From Mauremys mutica (Eukaryota > Chordata > Testudines > Geoemydidae), in the NCBI RefSeq assembly GCF_020497125.1, contig NC_059077.1:35353340-35417339 (forward strand): 64,000 nt of DNA, written 5' to 3'. Below the pieces are notes generated by a model, which had not been told where the DNA came from, ran no database searches, and was given only the letters and a program-made list of their open reading frames with translations. Each line of letters starts with the position of its first letter. Position 1 is the stretch's first letter. Shown piece by piece: positions 12,047-24,660 of this stretch. The position numbers and the translations under genes are program-made.

Positions 12047-13156
12047 TCTCATGCCACTAGCGTATGGGTCAGGTTACCCTTAAAGCTAGTTGGGATGCTG
12101 CCTTGGAAAAGAGTTTGCCTACCTACTGATGGTTGAGCATTATGTTAGAGGAGAAATAATGGCCCAGAATGAAGTAGTGGGTGAAAATACTATTCCTGTT
12201 TACTGCCCTAAGGATACAAATGTATGTTTCATTGCACTGAAAACAGGTGGATTGTGAGATATTGGACCTTAGAACTATCATTGATCCACTGAAATGCCAG
12301 GGTTTTTTGGTATTAGCCCAGGGCAGAACAATCCATCTTCTGGACCTCCAAGTAGATTCTGAATGAATAGTATACAAGAGAGAAAAAAAACAACCAATGT
12401 TTACCATTTTCCTTTGTCTTAGTCTCTTGTTACAGCAGCAATAACACTATTGGTAGCACCAAGGAACTGGTATCATGGTGCTATTATGAATATGGTTACT
12501 TTATTTTGATTAGCATTGTATTAAGAAAACTAATATCTCTTGAAGATTTCACCGAAAGAGAAAATCTGTATTGTAACCTTCAGTTAACAAAGCAACACTC
12601 ACAACTACAGCCGGCTGGCAGACAGTCCTTCCATTTGGCGAATGAAGGCCTGCTGTAAGCCTTTGTTCTAGACTCACCCAACCAGGGAATGAAAAACAGA
12701 AGTCCCAGCTACAGGTCACATCACATCCCCTTCTTCAGGGCTTGTTTATTTTCAAAAGCATATTCAAAACCAGAACAAATCAATTCAAACTACTGGGTAA
12801 TTCCTTTTATAACCATGCCCAATCAGCCATGTATCAGACAAGGACCCAGTATTTCCTTACATGCAGAGCATCGTTACACCTTGTCACACCTACCCTAAAT
12901 ACTGTTCAACTAGCCATAGTCAAGAGACCTCATGATTTGCCTCTAATGTACCACACAGGACACCATTCACACTGAGAACTCATGCCCTCACATGGCCAAG
13001 ACTCCTCTTAGAGATCAACTTTTCAGAAAGAAGAAGGACATCCCTTCCTAGCAAGTAAACCAAGGTTGAGGTCCATACGCCCTACCCATCTGCAGTCTAA
13101 ATGTTTGGGCCATTTATCTACCGTTTTTATAAGCAGTGCATTCCTGGGAGACCAGG
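12047..13156. other. Unclassified intronic sequence
   Basis: No gene or known element was recognised. Confidence 0.5.
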
Positions 13157-13340
13157 TCATAGAATCATAGAATATCAGGGTTGGAAGGGACCTCAGGAGG
13201 TCATCTAGTCCAACCCCCTGCTCAAAGCAGGACCAATCCCCAGACAGATTTTTGCCCCAGATCTCTAAATGGCCCCCTCAAGGGTTGAACTCACAACCCT
13301 GGGTTTAGCAGGCCCATGCTCAAACCACTGAGCCATCAAG
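13157..13340 (-). mobile_element. Turtle tRNA-derived SINE with CR1 tail
   Basis: On the minus strand the head reads GATGGCTCAGTGGTTTGAGC (box A) and then GTGAGTTCAACCC (box B), as in a tRNA. It is followed by GGTTGGACTAGATGACCTCC and ends CTATGATTCTATGA, the CR1 3' end that lets a LINE mobilise it. This architecture is the known tRNA-derived SINE family of turtles and the strongest single clue to the host. The copy is nearly full length. Confidence 0.9.
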
Positions 13341-15294
13341 TACCTCTAAGCACCAGTGATTTATAACATTAGAGGAACTCAATATAACCCTACACTTCCC
13401 CTTCCCCTTAGAAATTGTATCAACACAGACCCTGTGCACAGTGACTTGTGCAGAAATAACCAACCACAGCAGCTCACTGAACACAAAATTAGACTCAAAA
13501 AAGAGAAAAGGTGGAAAAGAAGTCAAGCATGGGGTCAGAGAAAGAGGGTGAGACTGCCTCCCTGAGTCCTTTACGGTGATCACGGCAAATGAGTGGCTAA
13601 TCATGTGGACCGCCCGTATGCCCATTTGCCATGGAGACCACCATTCAGGAGGTCATGTCACCAAATCTGTTGCTCTTTCCCCTTCCTTCCAGTTCCCCAC
13701 TGCAGCCAAGGAGAAGGCTGGAATTCAGGTCTAAATGTTGATGGCCTGTTATAGGGCCTGGAAGCCACAGCACTGCCATGACTTCCTCTCCTTTCCCTTT
13801 CTTTAGCTGCAGGGATAAAAGAATCCTTCCTCTTGAGCTAAACTCAGTTGCAGACAGACAGACCAAACTGTTAGGCTCAAATTCAGGGGCATGAATTGGG
13901 TAGGGTTTATTTTCTGATCATTAAATTGCCAGTTTTCTTTGTGTTAACCAGGGCAATATTGCATGAACAACTAATCTGCGACTGACTCATGTGAGTTCCT
14001 TTAATTTAAAAAACAAAACAAAACAAACATATCCATATTTGAGCAGCAAACTTTAAGAACAGTTCAAGGAAAATGTAGTTTCTTGCAAAGACTGACATTT
14101 CAGCCCACTTGTTTTATTGTAGGAGACCTCTGGAGTCTTACACAAGTTAACGTTTGCTCTCAGGTAAATGTCAATGAACGCAGGCATCTCAAGTTAGGCA
14201 AAGTGTATTACGGGAAATGATGAAGTGTGAAGATAACCAAAGCCACATAGTCTATGAAATCATATGCTTATTAAAAGAAGCATACAGAACATAAGCTAAC
14301 TAGAAAGCCATTTTAAATGCCTGCAAGATAAAACCATTAGAGACCTGCAAAGCAGGGAGCAAGTCTTGTGGCAAGTGCATCTAGGGACAAGAGACTGCTG
14401 ATATAGTTTTTCCTGAGGCAACCCACAGAAGTATGTGAATAGAAGCAAATGAAATAGCATGTGTGGAAGAAGTGAAGCTAGCTCTTGAAGGGATGATGCT
14501 GATAGCTTCCATGGACAACTGGCCAAAGAACAAAGATACACATAGACCAAATACTGAAACAATAACCTAATGGCTATAGCTGATGTGATCACCAAAAGTA
14601 AGGCGCTGCCAAAGAACCAGGGATTGCAATTTGTTTCACAAGTTTAAAAATGACAACTCTCCTCTAAATAGGGGAAATACACTCAGTCGGAGGCCTGTAA
14701 TCTAACAAATTAGGCCAATTCAAGAGTTATGACTGGTAGACTGCAACCTCACTTTCTCACATTCTTTGATCAGGAATGAACTAGGTAAGAAAGTTGACAT
14801 TTACATCAGTATAATTGGGCATCTCATTGCAATGACCAGGGCAGTTCACACAGCTATTGTTTCAGGATCTTTGAAAAATCAGGACTCAAAAAAGGTATTA
14901 GGTTGCTGATCCTGGTCATAAACATGCCTTACAGAAGAAAGATGGAGAAGCTAGCAGTAATCTTTGTCAATATAGACTGATTTATGCCTCCCAATTTCAT
15001 GAGTATACTTATTTCATTTTAGCTTTTCTGAGATTTTCACCCTCAGGATACTCAAGAAAATAAAAAGTGAATGAATTGTGACTGATACCACATGCCTGGA
15101 AAGGTATAAAGCGTTGATAAAGAACTTAACTATGAAATACCAAAGTCAAAGAGAATGCTAGTGTCAATAAGGAATATTGTACCATGAATGTACAGATTTT
15201 CCTGACACCCGCTAACCAGCTCGTGGCTGGCAGCATGGGGATCACTAGCACTTTGTTATCATAGCTAATGTAACTGTGGATGCTTTTCTGAGGG
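13341..15294. other. Unclassified intronic sequence
   Basis: No gene was recognised. There is an AAAAC-rich run near 14008-14028. Confidence 0.5.
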
Positions 15295-15513
15295 CTTCTC
15301 TAAAGTAGGGAAAGTTTTACCAGTTGTATCACTACAATTATACCAGTATTACCCCCTGTATGAACATTTTGTTACTGGAAAAAGAATGGCTTTTTTGGTT
15401 AAGCTTAACTACTTCCAAAGAGACATAAGCTAAATGGAAAAGGAATTATCCCAGTATAACTATATCAATTTAAATTCACACATTAGCTTATGCTTTCTTG
15501 TGCAGTCAAGGCC
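15295..15513. mobile_element. Old MITE, family C
   Basis: The ends resemble GGGCTTCTCTA and TGTGCAGTCAAGGCC (a Harbinger-type GGGCTTGTCTACAC theme). The interior (TATACCAGTATTACCCCCTG) parallels the copy at 29011-29197. Strongly diverged; limits approximate. Confidence 0.4.
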
Positions 15514-16099
15514 TTAGTAATATAAATATTTTTTAAAAAAATTACTAAACTTTTTTCCCTAACAATATTACGTGGCAGAGAATTCCATTAGTTAATTACA
15601 TGTTAGACTGAAAAGAATTTTGCTTTATCCATTTTTCCCACAGCTTCCTTCCTAGTTATCCAGTTTATACTTGCCCATAGGGTACATTCAGAAATCATTT
15701 ATGGACATCCAAGGTTAAATCCAAGTAGGGCAAACTCCATGCTTGTCACAAACTAAAAACAAAAAGCAACCTCTTATATTCTGGGACTGCTATTCAAAAG
15801 TTTGTCTTTTTGTCACGACTAGTGAGGAGCAAACAAACAGAGAATGTGCCTTGACAACAAGCAGTCATAAAGCATACTGAGTGAACATCCCTTAAAGAGC
15901 ATGTTCTAGGAGGACTATAAATGTAGCACTACACTTCAAACAAGGCCAAATATAATAAAGGAAATATGCAAAATAAAAGTGGAATTTTACAGAAAATTCA
16001 TAATTTAAATTTAACTAATAGGGTTTGGTAGTAAGGCACAAAGTATAGAGGGATCTTACAAACTGTTTTCGTTGGGACCACATTATGTCTGGATACTTA

Positions 16100-16409
16100 G
16101 GGCTTGTCTACACTGCGATGTTGTTGACAAAACTTTAGTCTTTCACAGGTACTTAAGAAAGCCCTCCCCCCACCCAACCCCCCAGGAAAGACAAAGGTTT
16201 TGCCAATCCAAGTGGCAGCGTGAAGCGGCTTTGTTGGCAGGAATGCTCTCCTGCCGACAAAGCTAACGCCACTTGTGGGGCTAGAAGAATTTTGTTGGCA
16301 AAAGTACAGACAAAATACTGACAGAGAAAGTTCACACAGGCTGACTTTTAGTGACAAGGCTGTGTCCGTTCAGCCCTGTTGCTAAAAGCTGCGTAGTACA
16401 GAAAAGCCT
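16100..16409 (+). mobile_element. Harbinger-like MITE with TTA target duplication
   Basis: It starts GGGCTTGTCTACACTGCG after TTA (16097-16099) and ends GCGTAGTACAGAAAAGCCT before TTA (16410-16412). The termini are imperfect inverted repeats. The 3-bp TTA duplication and the termini fit PIF/Harbinger. It has no coding capacity; the ORFs crossing it are chance. Confidence 0.7.
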
Positions 16410-16460
16410 TTAGTGGAGAACTATGACAGTAGGCCATATACCTCATGAGTTCTCTTTATG

Positions 16461-16679
16461 CAGGGATTCTCAAACTGGAGGTTGGGACTCCTTAGGGGGT
16501 TGCGAGGTCATTACATAGGGGGTTGCGAGCTGTCAACTTCCACCCTAAACCCCGCTTGCCTCCAGCATTTATAATGGTGTTAAATATATTAAAAAGTTTG
16601 TTTAATTTATATGTGGGGGTTGCACTCAGACGCTTGCAATGTAAATGGGGTCGCCAGTAAAAAAGTTTGAGACCCACGG
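16461..16679. mobile_element. hAT non-autonomous element
   Basis: It is flanked by a perfect 8-bp duplication TCTTTATG (16453-16460 and 16680-16687). The termini CAGGGATTCTCAAACTGG and AGTTTGAGACCCACGG are imperfect inverted repeats of the CAG(T/G)GGTTCTCAAAC hAT type. Confidence 0.9.
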
Positions 16680-16687
16680 TCTTTATG

Positions 16688-17204
16688 GAACCCACTGAGG
16701 TTCCTCCTCTTTTCTGTGGGAATAGCTGGTTGCATCACTCTGATGCTAACCTAATCAGCTGATTTAAAATCACTTAAAGTGGTCCACTCCAGCACTGTGA
16801 TCTTGGGGGTGTTAACTAACAGCAAAGGCAGTTTTCTCACACAACTGCTTAGGTTAACACATCTCCTGTTTATTGATTCCAGCTATAGAGTCCTTTTGTT
16901 CTACAAAAGTCAGTTTTGAGAAAACCTCAAACCCTTTTACAAATCCTTTGAGCTGAAGTGGCTTTACATGCAACATGATGAACACTGACCAAAGAAAGCT
17001 CATTCCCTGGCTTTTTTTGGTTTCAAATAGATTTTCAAACTCAATAAACTATATAAAAAAACGTTTAATAATATACACACATACCCCAGAAAAATCACAC
17101 ATCTCCAATTTTCAACTGGTTAACTCTGAATTTCTTCCTGTGCGCTCTTGCATTACGGAAAAGGCCAAACAGGAGTTCACAAATGACCATCTCGCAAATA
17201 TGAA
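16688..17204. other. Unclassified intronic sequence
   Basis: Nothing recognisable was seen. Confidence 0.5.
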
Positions 17205-17345
17205 TGATTAATTATTATTATTGACTATTGATACTGCAACAATGTCTAGAGGCCTCAAGCAGGTTGGGGCCACATTGTGCAAGACACTGTACAAACACAT
17301 GGCAAATGATAGTCCCTGCCCCAAAGAGTTTACAGTCTAAAATGT
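17205..17345 (+). repeat. Old sauropsid interspersed repeat (LINE/SINE tail)
   Basis: The text GGCCACATTGTGCAAGACAC...AGTCCCTGCCCCAAAGAGTT...ACAGTCTAA recurs as decayed relatives at 36500-36622, 37905-38000 and 55488-55560. Class uncertain. Confidence 0.6.
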
Positions 17346-19211
17346 TATTTGCCTGACACAGGGAATTCCATGGGGAAGACTTGGGAACAAGGGAATGTGC
17401 ACCTCTCCTATACAAGCCCTGCAAGAAATACTGAGCTTGGGGCTCTCTAACTTTTAATTTCAACATCCCTTCATGCTGTGGAACCTCTCATAATAGGGAA
17501 GTACCATGGGCAGCTGCTGAATGGAGAGCCCATGGCAGCAGGGCTGCACTGGAGCGTCAGTGCCCTACAGATACAGGAGGAGGCCCCAGAAACAATGTAA
17601 AGATGGATAGGCCTGTACCTTCAACATATCCCCCAAGATCATGTGGACTGTGGAAAATCCATAGATTCTGAGAGCGGATTTTCCTGATGGTCCCATAGTT
17701 AGGGGCAAACCTCATCCCCATCTGCAGAACAATCTGAGAAAATCTATTGTGGGAAAAACTTTGGAGTTTTCCTCCCTCCTACCACTTCTCATGTGTTTTC
17801 CCCTCGGGAGGGGTAATCTGGGACAATACCAATAGTGTTTCTTATTAGCAGTGGAATCAGCACTGTAAAAATTTCATAATTCTACAATGTGTATGGGACA
17901 AGCAGGTTTAAAAGAAGATCATCTCTCCCACAAACTGTTGCATAGTGAATAGGCAAAGACATGATGTTATATCAGTCCCTCAGCAATCATGTTTAACAGT
18001 AAACATTTAATACTAAAAAGCAATGTGAGATCTGATAATCACATGTTTTTTAAAGTTACAGACATAAGTGCTATTCATATCTGACATTTAAATTCACACT
18101 GTTCTCTGTCCTGAAAGAAAGGCAGAAATACAAAACACAAATGTGTTTTTTTATTCAATATACATATTTTTGTATGAAAACCAGACCTGAAGCAAAGCTA
18201 CTATTTTTTTCTTTTAAGTATTATTGCTCGGTTACCTTTGTGTCAAGACTTTTTTTTTTAAGACACCACTCAGAAGCAGTCAGTGATAGTATAAATAAAA
18301 TCATACAAGCATGGAGTGCTAGGTAACGTTGCTAACAGAAAAACAAACAAACTCAGTGGGGCCCTGACACATACATGCCATAGCAAGCTCCTATAAATCA
18401 CACTCACAAGATATCAGGATTTCAAAGGCACATTGCAAGCTGTTTCACAGAGACTTGTTGATTCAAGCTCCAGTTCCTATTAAACTGGCTATCGCATCCT
18501 GATCCTGTCTGAAAAGGGTCTCTTGTTGGTGTTACTGTTCCTTCAGAGAACTAATTCATTGCTGGCTTAATCAAAAAAGAATCATTCCATTTTATGTCTT
18601 GGATACATTTTATTTGATTATGTATTTCAATGACATGCAATAAATATTTGTTTAATCAGAAATCTTCCAATCTAGCCTGAACATGACATGATTCACGTTC
18701 ACATAACACCCTCCTATATCATGTATAAATGCAGACATGCACGCAAATGTAATTGATTTTTTTTTAAGTGGGCAGCCCACCCAAATGCCCCCAGAGCATA
18801 TCTAAAAAAACAAGGAGGATGTTTCCAGTTCTGCAGCCTAATGTGTTGTGAGTTGGGTTTACTGGTAGGCAAGCAAGAGAAAAGATGCCTTCAAGGCAAG
18901 AAACAATGACATCCTTTGAATATGTCTGTATATTTCTTATTCAGTATTTGTGTGGGTTAACCCTTCCCCATACACAGCGTGATTAATCAGCCTTTGCAGA
19001 GGAAGTTCCTGATGTTTGGAGGGAATTAATTCATGCCAGTCCATGTATATGCCATAATGCAGCTTGGAAGCTACTGTTCCTTCCCACCACACACACACAC
19101 AGAGACTCTTTCAAGGGTCTACTCCTTATGGCCCCATTGCACCAATCTATTTGGTGTTGGTGGAGAGAGACCTAATGCATGGATGTTCTGTATATACCAC
19201 CACTACACAGT
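17346..19211. other. Unclassified intronic sequence with a short (AC)n
   Basis: No gene was recognised. A short (CA)n lies at about 19088-19102. Confidence 0.5.
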
Positions 19212-20003
19212 TAAGAACATAATAATGGCCATACTGGGTCAGACCAAAGGTCCATCCAGCCCAGTATCCTGTCTACCAACAGTGGCCAATGCCAGGTGCC
19301 CCAGAGGGAGTGAACCTAACAGGTAATGATCAAGTGATCTCTCTCCTGCCATCCATCTCCACCCAAGAATTTTAAACAAACAGAGGCTAGACCCACCATT
19401 CCTTACCCATCCTGGCTAACAGCCATTAATGGACTTAACCTCCATGATTTTATCTAGTTCTCTTTTAAATCCTGTTATAGTCCTAGCCTTCACAAACTCC
19501 CCAGGAAGGGGTTCCACAGGTTCACTGTGTGCTGTGTGAAGAAGAACTTCCTTTTATTTGTTTTAAACCTGCTGCCCATTAATTTCATTTGGTGGCCCCT
19601 AGTTCTTATATTATGGGAACAAGTAAATAACTTTTCCTTATTCACTTTCTCCACACCACTCATGATTTTATATACCTCTATCATATCCCCCCTTAGTCTC
19701 CTCTTTTCCAAGCTGAAAAGTCCTAGCCTCTTTAATCTCTCCTCTTATGGCACCGTTCCAAACCCCTAATCATTTTAGTTGCCCTTCTCTGAACTTTTGC
19801 TAATGCCAGTATATCTTTTTTGAGATGAGAGACCACATCTGTATGCAGTATTCAAGATGTGGGCGTACCATGGATTTATATAAGGACAATAAGATATTCT
19901 CCGTCTTATTCTCTATCCCTTTTTTAATGATTCCTAACATCCTGTTTGCTTTTTTGACTGCCGCTGCACACTGCATGAACGTCTTCAGAGAACTATCCAC
20001 ATT
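19212..20003 (-). mobile_element. LINE 3' half (TTCTTATG-tail family), antisense
   Basis: On the minus strand the translation gives [40 protein letters not shown] and [20 protein letters not shown], the C-terminal part of a CR1/L2-group reverse transcriptase. The 3' UTR contains GGACCTTTGGTCTGACCCAG. It is frameshifted and 5'-truncated near 20003. Confidence 0.88.
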
Positions 20004-20538
20004 TAAGTGATTTGGAAGACCTTTGCACATGTGTGAATTTCACCATTTGCTACAAACATGAATAATCCAAAACAAATACAAGAATTACCTCTTAAAACAA
20101 CACAGTGTATATAAGAATAGTTTTACAGGTTTCCAGTTAACTTTGTGCAAACAGATTTCAGATGAGTGGAAAGAAAATTGCTTTTTAATAGCCCCTTTAC
20201 ACTAGCCTGGATTAATTATTCCAATGTGGAAATCAGTTTTAAGCTAACTTTTATACCGGCTCGGAAGGATTAGATTTTTTTATCGGTCATTTCTCAATTT
20301 CACCATACACACACAAACCAATGAAAAAATGTTTCCATCAATAACTGAAATTTACACATAGGTAAAGTGACAAAAATGCAGCTTGGGAACTGATTAGAGT
20401 TTGATTTAAGGATATTTAATTTGTATATTTTGACATGTGATGCTGACAGTTTGTGGATATAAAGCTTTAGCTTTTTGAATCTCAAAGCCTATTGTCATTA
20501 AATAATTATTGTCTGACACACACACCCCTTTGCCCCTA

Positions 20539-20572
<34 letters not shown>

Positions 20573-20624
20573 GTAAAATTGAAAATAAGCTTAAAAATAA
20601 ACATTGATATTAGCCTCAAAATTA
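20004..20624. other. AT-rich intronic sequence
   Basis: Only a short ACACAC run near 20515-20526 was seen. Confidence 0.5.
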
Positions 20625-20626
20625 TA

Positions 20627-21640
20627 CAGTAACTCCTCACTTTAAGTCGTCCCAGTTAACGTTGTTTCGTTGTTACGTTGCTGATCAATTAGGGAACATG
20701 CTCATTTAAAGTTGTGCAATGCTCCACTCTTACGTTGTTTGGCTACCTGCTTTCTCCACAACTGGCAGCCTCCCTATGCTCCCCCTTCCCCACCGCGCCT
20801 CCCGCCTGCCGGCAGACCCCGCGGATCAGCACCTTCCCCCTCCCCCCCCCGCCCACGGCAATCAGCTGGCTTGCGGTGTTTCGGGGCAGGAGGGAGGAGG
20901 GAAGAGCAAGGACTCGGCATGCAGGCTCCCCCTCCCTCCCATGCCTCCTGAACGCCGCAAGCCAGCTGATTGCCCTGGGCAGGAGGGAGGGGGGAGGAGC
21001 GAGGACTCAGCATGCAGGCTCCCCCTCTCTCCCCTGCCTCCTGCCAGCAGCAATCAGCTGGCTTGCGGCATTTAGAAGGGAGGGGAAGGAGGGGGGAGCA
21101 AGGACGCAGCGTGGGAAGTAAAGGGGGAGGAGGTGGAGGGGAGAAGAGGCAGGTCAAGGATGGGGGATTGGGGGAAGGGGGGGGTGGGCGGGCTGAGGCT
21201 TGAGCCCATCCCCCCTGCCCCTGGTGCTTGCAGAGTAGGGGAAGCTGCCGCTGCTGTGCAATGTGCTTCTCCTAGCCTACAGCACCTTCAGCCTCCTTGC
21301 CTGTCTCATCTCCAGTGCCAGTGGGCTGTGCCTGTGTAGGGTAAGGCAGGGGCACCTCGCACCTCCCAACTATAGTACTGTACTGTATGTACAGTATGTT
21401 TGTAAACACACAGCACCTACACACTACTTCCCCCTCCCCCCCAGCATAGTATTAAATTGCTTGTTTAAAATTGTTTAAAATGTATATAATGTCTTTTGTC
21501 TGGCAAAAAAAATTTTCCCTGGAACCTAACCCCTGCTATTTACATTAAATCTTATGGGGAAATTGGATTCGCTTAACACTGTTTCACTTAAAGTCGCATT
21601 TTTCAGGAACATAACTACAACGTTAAGTGAGGAGTTACCT
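20627..21640. mobile_element. TA-flanked DNA transposon (mariner/pogo type), non-autonomous, GC-rich core
   Basis: The termini CAGTAACTCCTCACTTTAAG and the inverse of AACGTTAAGTGAGGAGTTACCT pair well, and TA dinucleotides flank both sides (20625-20626 and 21641-21642), fitting Tc1/mariner or pogo. The ends are AT-rich and carry AACGTTGTTTCGTTGTTACG. The core (20760-21240) is very GC-rich with tandem and inverted copies of a ~93-bp unit. ORFs in the core are compositional. Confidence 0.75.
20886..21075. repeat. Tandem ~93-bp repeat inside the TA-flanked element
   Basis: Two direct copies (starting 20886 and 20979) share GCAGGAGGGAGG...CATGCAGGCTCCCCCTC. AATCAGCTGGCTTGCGG also occurs in both orientations near 20860, 20953 and 21051. 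Confidence 0.75.
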
Positions 21641-21642
21641 TA

Positions 21643-23719
21643 TGTCTAAAAACTGAATTCCACCAAGCCTCATTTACAGTGTATATATATATGAAGGGCT
21701 TAATCTCAACATCAATACATGAAACTCCTGTTAGTGTTACCATGGGTTACATGTGAGCACAAATGGCATGTCAGAACACCAATAAATTGGTTTTAATAAG
21801 GACATAATTTCACAGCTAAATCAATATTGCCTTTAAGCATGCAACTTAAAACTCACCAAGTTCCCAGTACATACTGTAACTTTGTACTGCAATGACATAT
21901 TATAAGCACTGCTTTTATGTATAGTTTTTTTAGTCAATGAATATTCTATAGTAAAACTATTTCAAAATCTATATTAGCAGTAATTAATGATTATAGCCTA
22001 AATAGTTAAGGTCACTCATGAACTTCAAAAGCAGAGAACAGAGCATTAAAGGGAGTTAATCTAAAGCACCACACTTTCTATATAGAAAGAATTTTGGTCA
22101 GAATGTTTTTGGATCAACAATATGCCATCACCACTTGCTTTCTGTGCTATCAGATTATGAGGAGGCCTAACCTAAGGACTCCTGTCATTCATGCAAAACA
22201 AGAAACCACAGGATAGATTAAAAAAATAATTAAAATCACCTCACATACTGACAAGTGATAGAGTTGCATTAAATAAAGTAAATGATTACACTGGGTACAT
22301 TCTTTGCTGAATGTCTAACATGGATAAAGAATACAGATGTATTCAAGTACGAAAGTGGCAAGACTAACCCACCTTTATTACTGAATTTCTTGTCAAAATC
22401 TCTTTTTAAGAAACACTGTATGTACCTCATATCACTCAGGTCAAACAGAACTTTCTGAAGTCCATATAAAAATAGTCTCTAACTGGAAAAATTTACTTTA
22501 CAACCAAAACAAACCTGGCTTACTACTACTAGGGTTTTCTTTATTTAGATCCTGATCAAAATTATCTAAAATCAGCATTCTTCTTTCTCTTCTTTTTAAG
22601 CTTAGTGAAGGGAAAATCTTCCTTCAAGTCCTAGTCGTTTTAGTGTGAAGACGGTATGATCAATGCAGCATGCCACTGACATTAAAGGTGACTATTTTCC
22701 ACATCTACCTGATAAAGAATACTCCTTTGGTTAAGCACCAGATAAATATGAATCAATGCTCAAATGTGCTGTCCAGAGGCTCGGCTGATAGCTACTGAAG
22801 CAGAATTAAGCTATGTAAAGTTCTTGACACTGTCAGTACATAACCTATAAAAACTATTTTCCAAATGGGCACAGAGCCCTTCAGTGATAAAGACAAGATC
22901 TGAAAATGCAGCGTACCTGCAGGCCACAGGACTAGTCAGAGGACAGTACAGAAGATGCTGGGAAGGTCTTGGTGAGAAGCTCAATTTCTTCATCCCCATC
23001 TGCCAACACAGCCTGCTTCTTTCGATCTTGCTTACAGGCTCCCTATTTTTTTATCAGCTTTAGGCTAGAATGTGTCTAAGTAAATGTGAAGCACTCTCTA
23101 ACAGTTCCTGGCTTCTGAAAACAGAAAGCATTCTCTATGTTCCCCCCGCTTCAACCCCAAAACCTCCAGGCTGCTGTGAAGAGAGAAGGTGTCCCATAGT
23201 CTACCCACCCAGTTGATTTCTGCAGTATGTGTGTATATCTGCTTCTCCAGATCTCTCTCTGTATTCTGTTTGCTATAAGGGTAGAGAAGTCTCTACATCC
23301 CCTCTCCATTTTGTGTTCTCATATCCTCTACATAGGTCCAGTGCTTGCTTCAGCTGTGGCTCATAGTTTTCCCACGACAGGAGTTGGGTGAATTTAGCTG
23401 ATTCTTGTCAATTTACACTGTTTTTCACAGGGTTCTGAATAGAAGCTTGGCAAAGCTCTAAGCAGCAAGAACTGTATCTTGGCAGAGTCAAACACACCAG
23501 TCCATTGCTTTACACTGGGTTCATTTTCACAAGGTTATTTTTCCAGCCACAGGGACTGGAACCTTTTAATAAAGAGCTTAAATTTTGCAGTAGATGGATC
23601 TGCCCCTTCACTTACTCAGGACAATTTCTGCAGTGACAATAACAAATAGGCAACTGGATTTTTCAAGCCCTGTGATAAGAGGTAAAGATAGCAAAGGAAA
23701 ATAGTGAATGGCTCAATCC
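21643..23719. other. AT-rich intronic sequence
   Basis: No gene or clear repeat was seen. A short (TA)n lies at about 21682-21691. Confidence 0.5.
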
Positions 23720-23790
23720 AAAACCCACTGAAGTTAACTACAAGACTCCCATTGACTTCAATGGGCATTAGATCAGGCCCTGATTGAATT
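23720..23790. repeat. Sauropsid repeat with CCCATTGACTTCAATGGG motif
   Basis: The sequence CTCCCATTGACTTCAATGGG followed by CAGGCCCTGATTG is a recurrent old repeat. Relatives occur at 28165-28245 and 39965-40090. Class unknown. Confidence 0.5.
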
Positions 23791-24190
23791 AAAAAAATGT
23801 GTTAAAATGCTTCAAGAATATTTAAGCAGAGGTTCAAGTGGTATCTTTCAACAGCAGAATTCCATACGCTACTGGACCAAAGGGCAGCAGTGACTTGATT
23901 AAACAAATACAACATTATCATAGGCAATCCATGGGTTTCTATACCTTGTCTAAGTCATCTTGCTCTAGCAAGCATTGAAATAGGAGCTCATATCTGATAA
24001 TATTCAGCAGGGCTCAGAAATCTTAGATTTTTCACACTCACAAAGGTGAGTGAGGGGACATACCCCATCAATTTCTACTTAATTTAGCATTTCATATATA
24101 TGCTGTTGAATATTAGTAGTGGTTTACTATATGTTATTTAACACATTAACTACCAACATAGTAAATTCTAGTGAAAACACAAGATACAAG

Positions 24191-24383
24191 TATCAGAGGG
24201 GTAGCCGTGCTAGTCTGGATCTGTAAAAGCAGCAAAGAGTCTTGTGGCACCTTATAGACTAACAGATGTTTTGGAGCATGAGCTTTCGTGGGTGCATCCG
24301 ACGAAGTGGGTATTTACCCACGAAAGCTCATGCTCCAAAACGTCTGTTAGTCTATAAGGTGCCACAAGACTCTTTGCTGCTTT
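24191..24383. mobile_element. PLE family B inverted dimer
   Basis: It is flanked by a 13-bp duplication (CACAAGATACAAG at 24178-24190, CACAAGATACGAG at 24384-24396). The left arm is the reverse complement of the PLE 3' end and the right arm is direct, so 5' ends meet in the centre. 68-bp arms (24226-24293 and 24316-24383) differ at one CpG site and surround a 22-nt spacer. The hammerhead-like motif lies at 24298-24334 on the plus strand. No protein remnant is present. Confidence 0.9.
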
Positions 24384-24660
24384 CACAAGATACGAGTTTG
24401 CTGACAACAAGCAACAAACATTCATGTCCTGTCTATGCTGCAATTTACAGTTGTGTTAATTAACATATGGTAAAATGTGACTAAAAATTCAAGGGTAAAT
24501 ATACCCAGGCTTGTGATCGTATAACCTTTCAAATGCGAATGGAGTATATGCCAAAGCTAAGGTGTCTTTCTAAGGGACTCTGCAGTTCCCAAGGTGCAGA
24601 GTCTTGTCAGTTTTCAATGCTGCAATCCAGAATTCTGTTATCAGTAACATTAGTGACAAG

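Noticed and set aside
13280..13340. tRNA-like sequence with A and B boxes
   Set aside because: It is the head of a SINE with a CR1 tail, not a functional tRNA gene.
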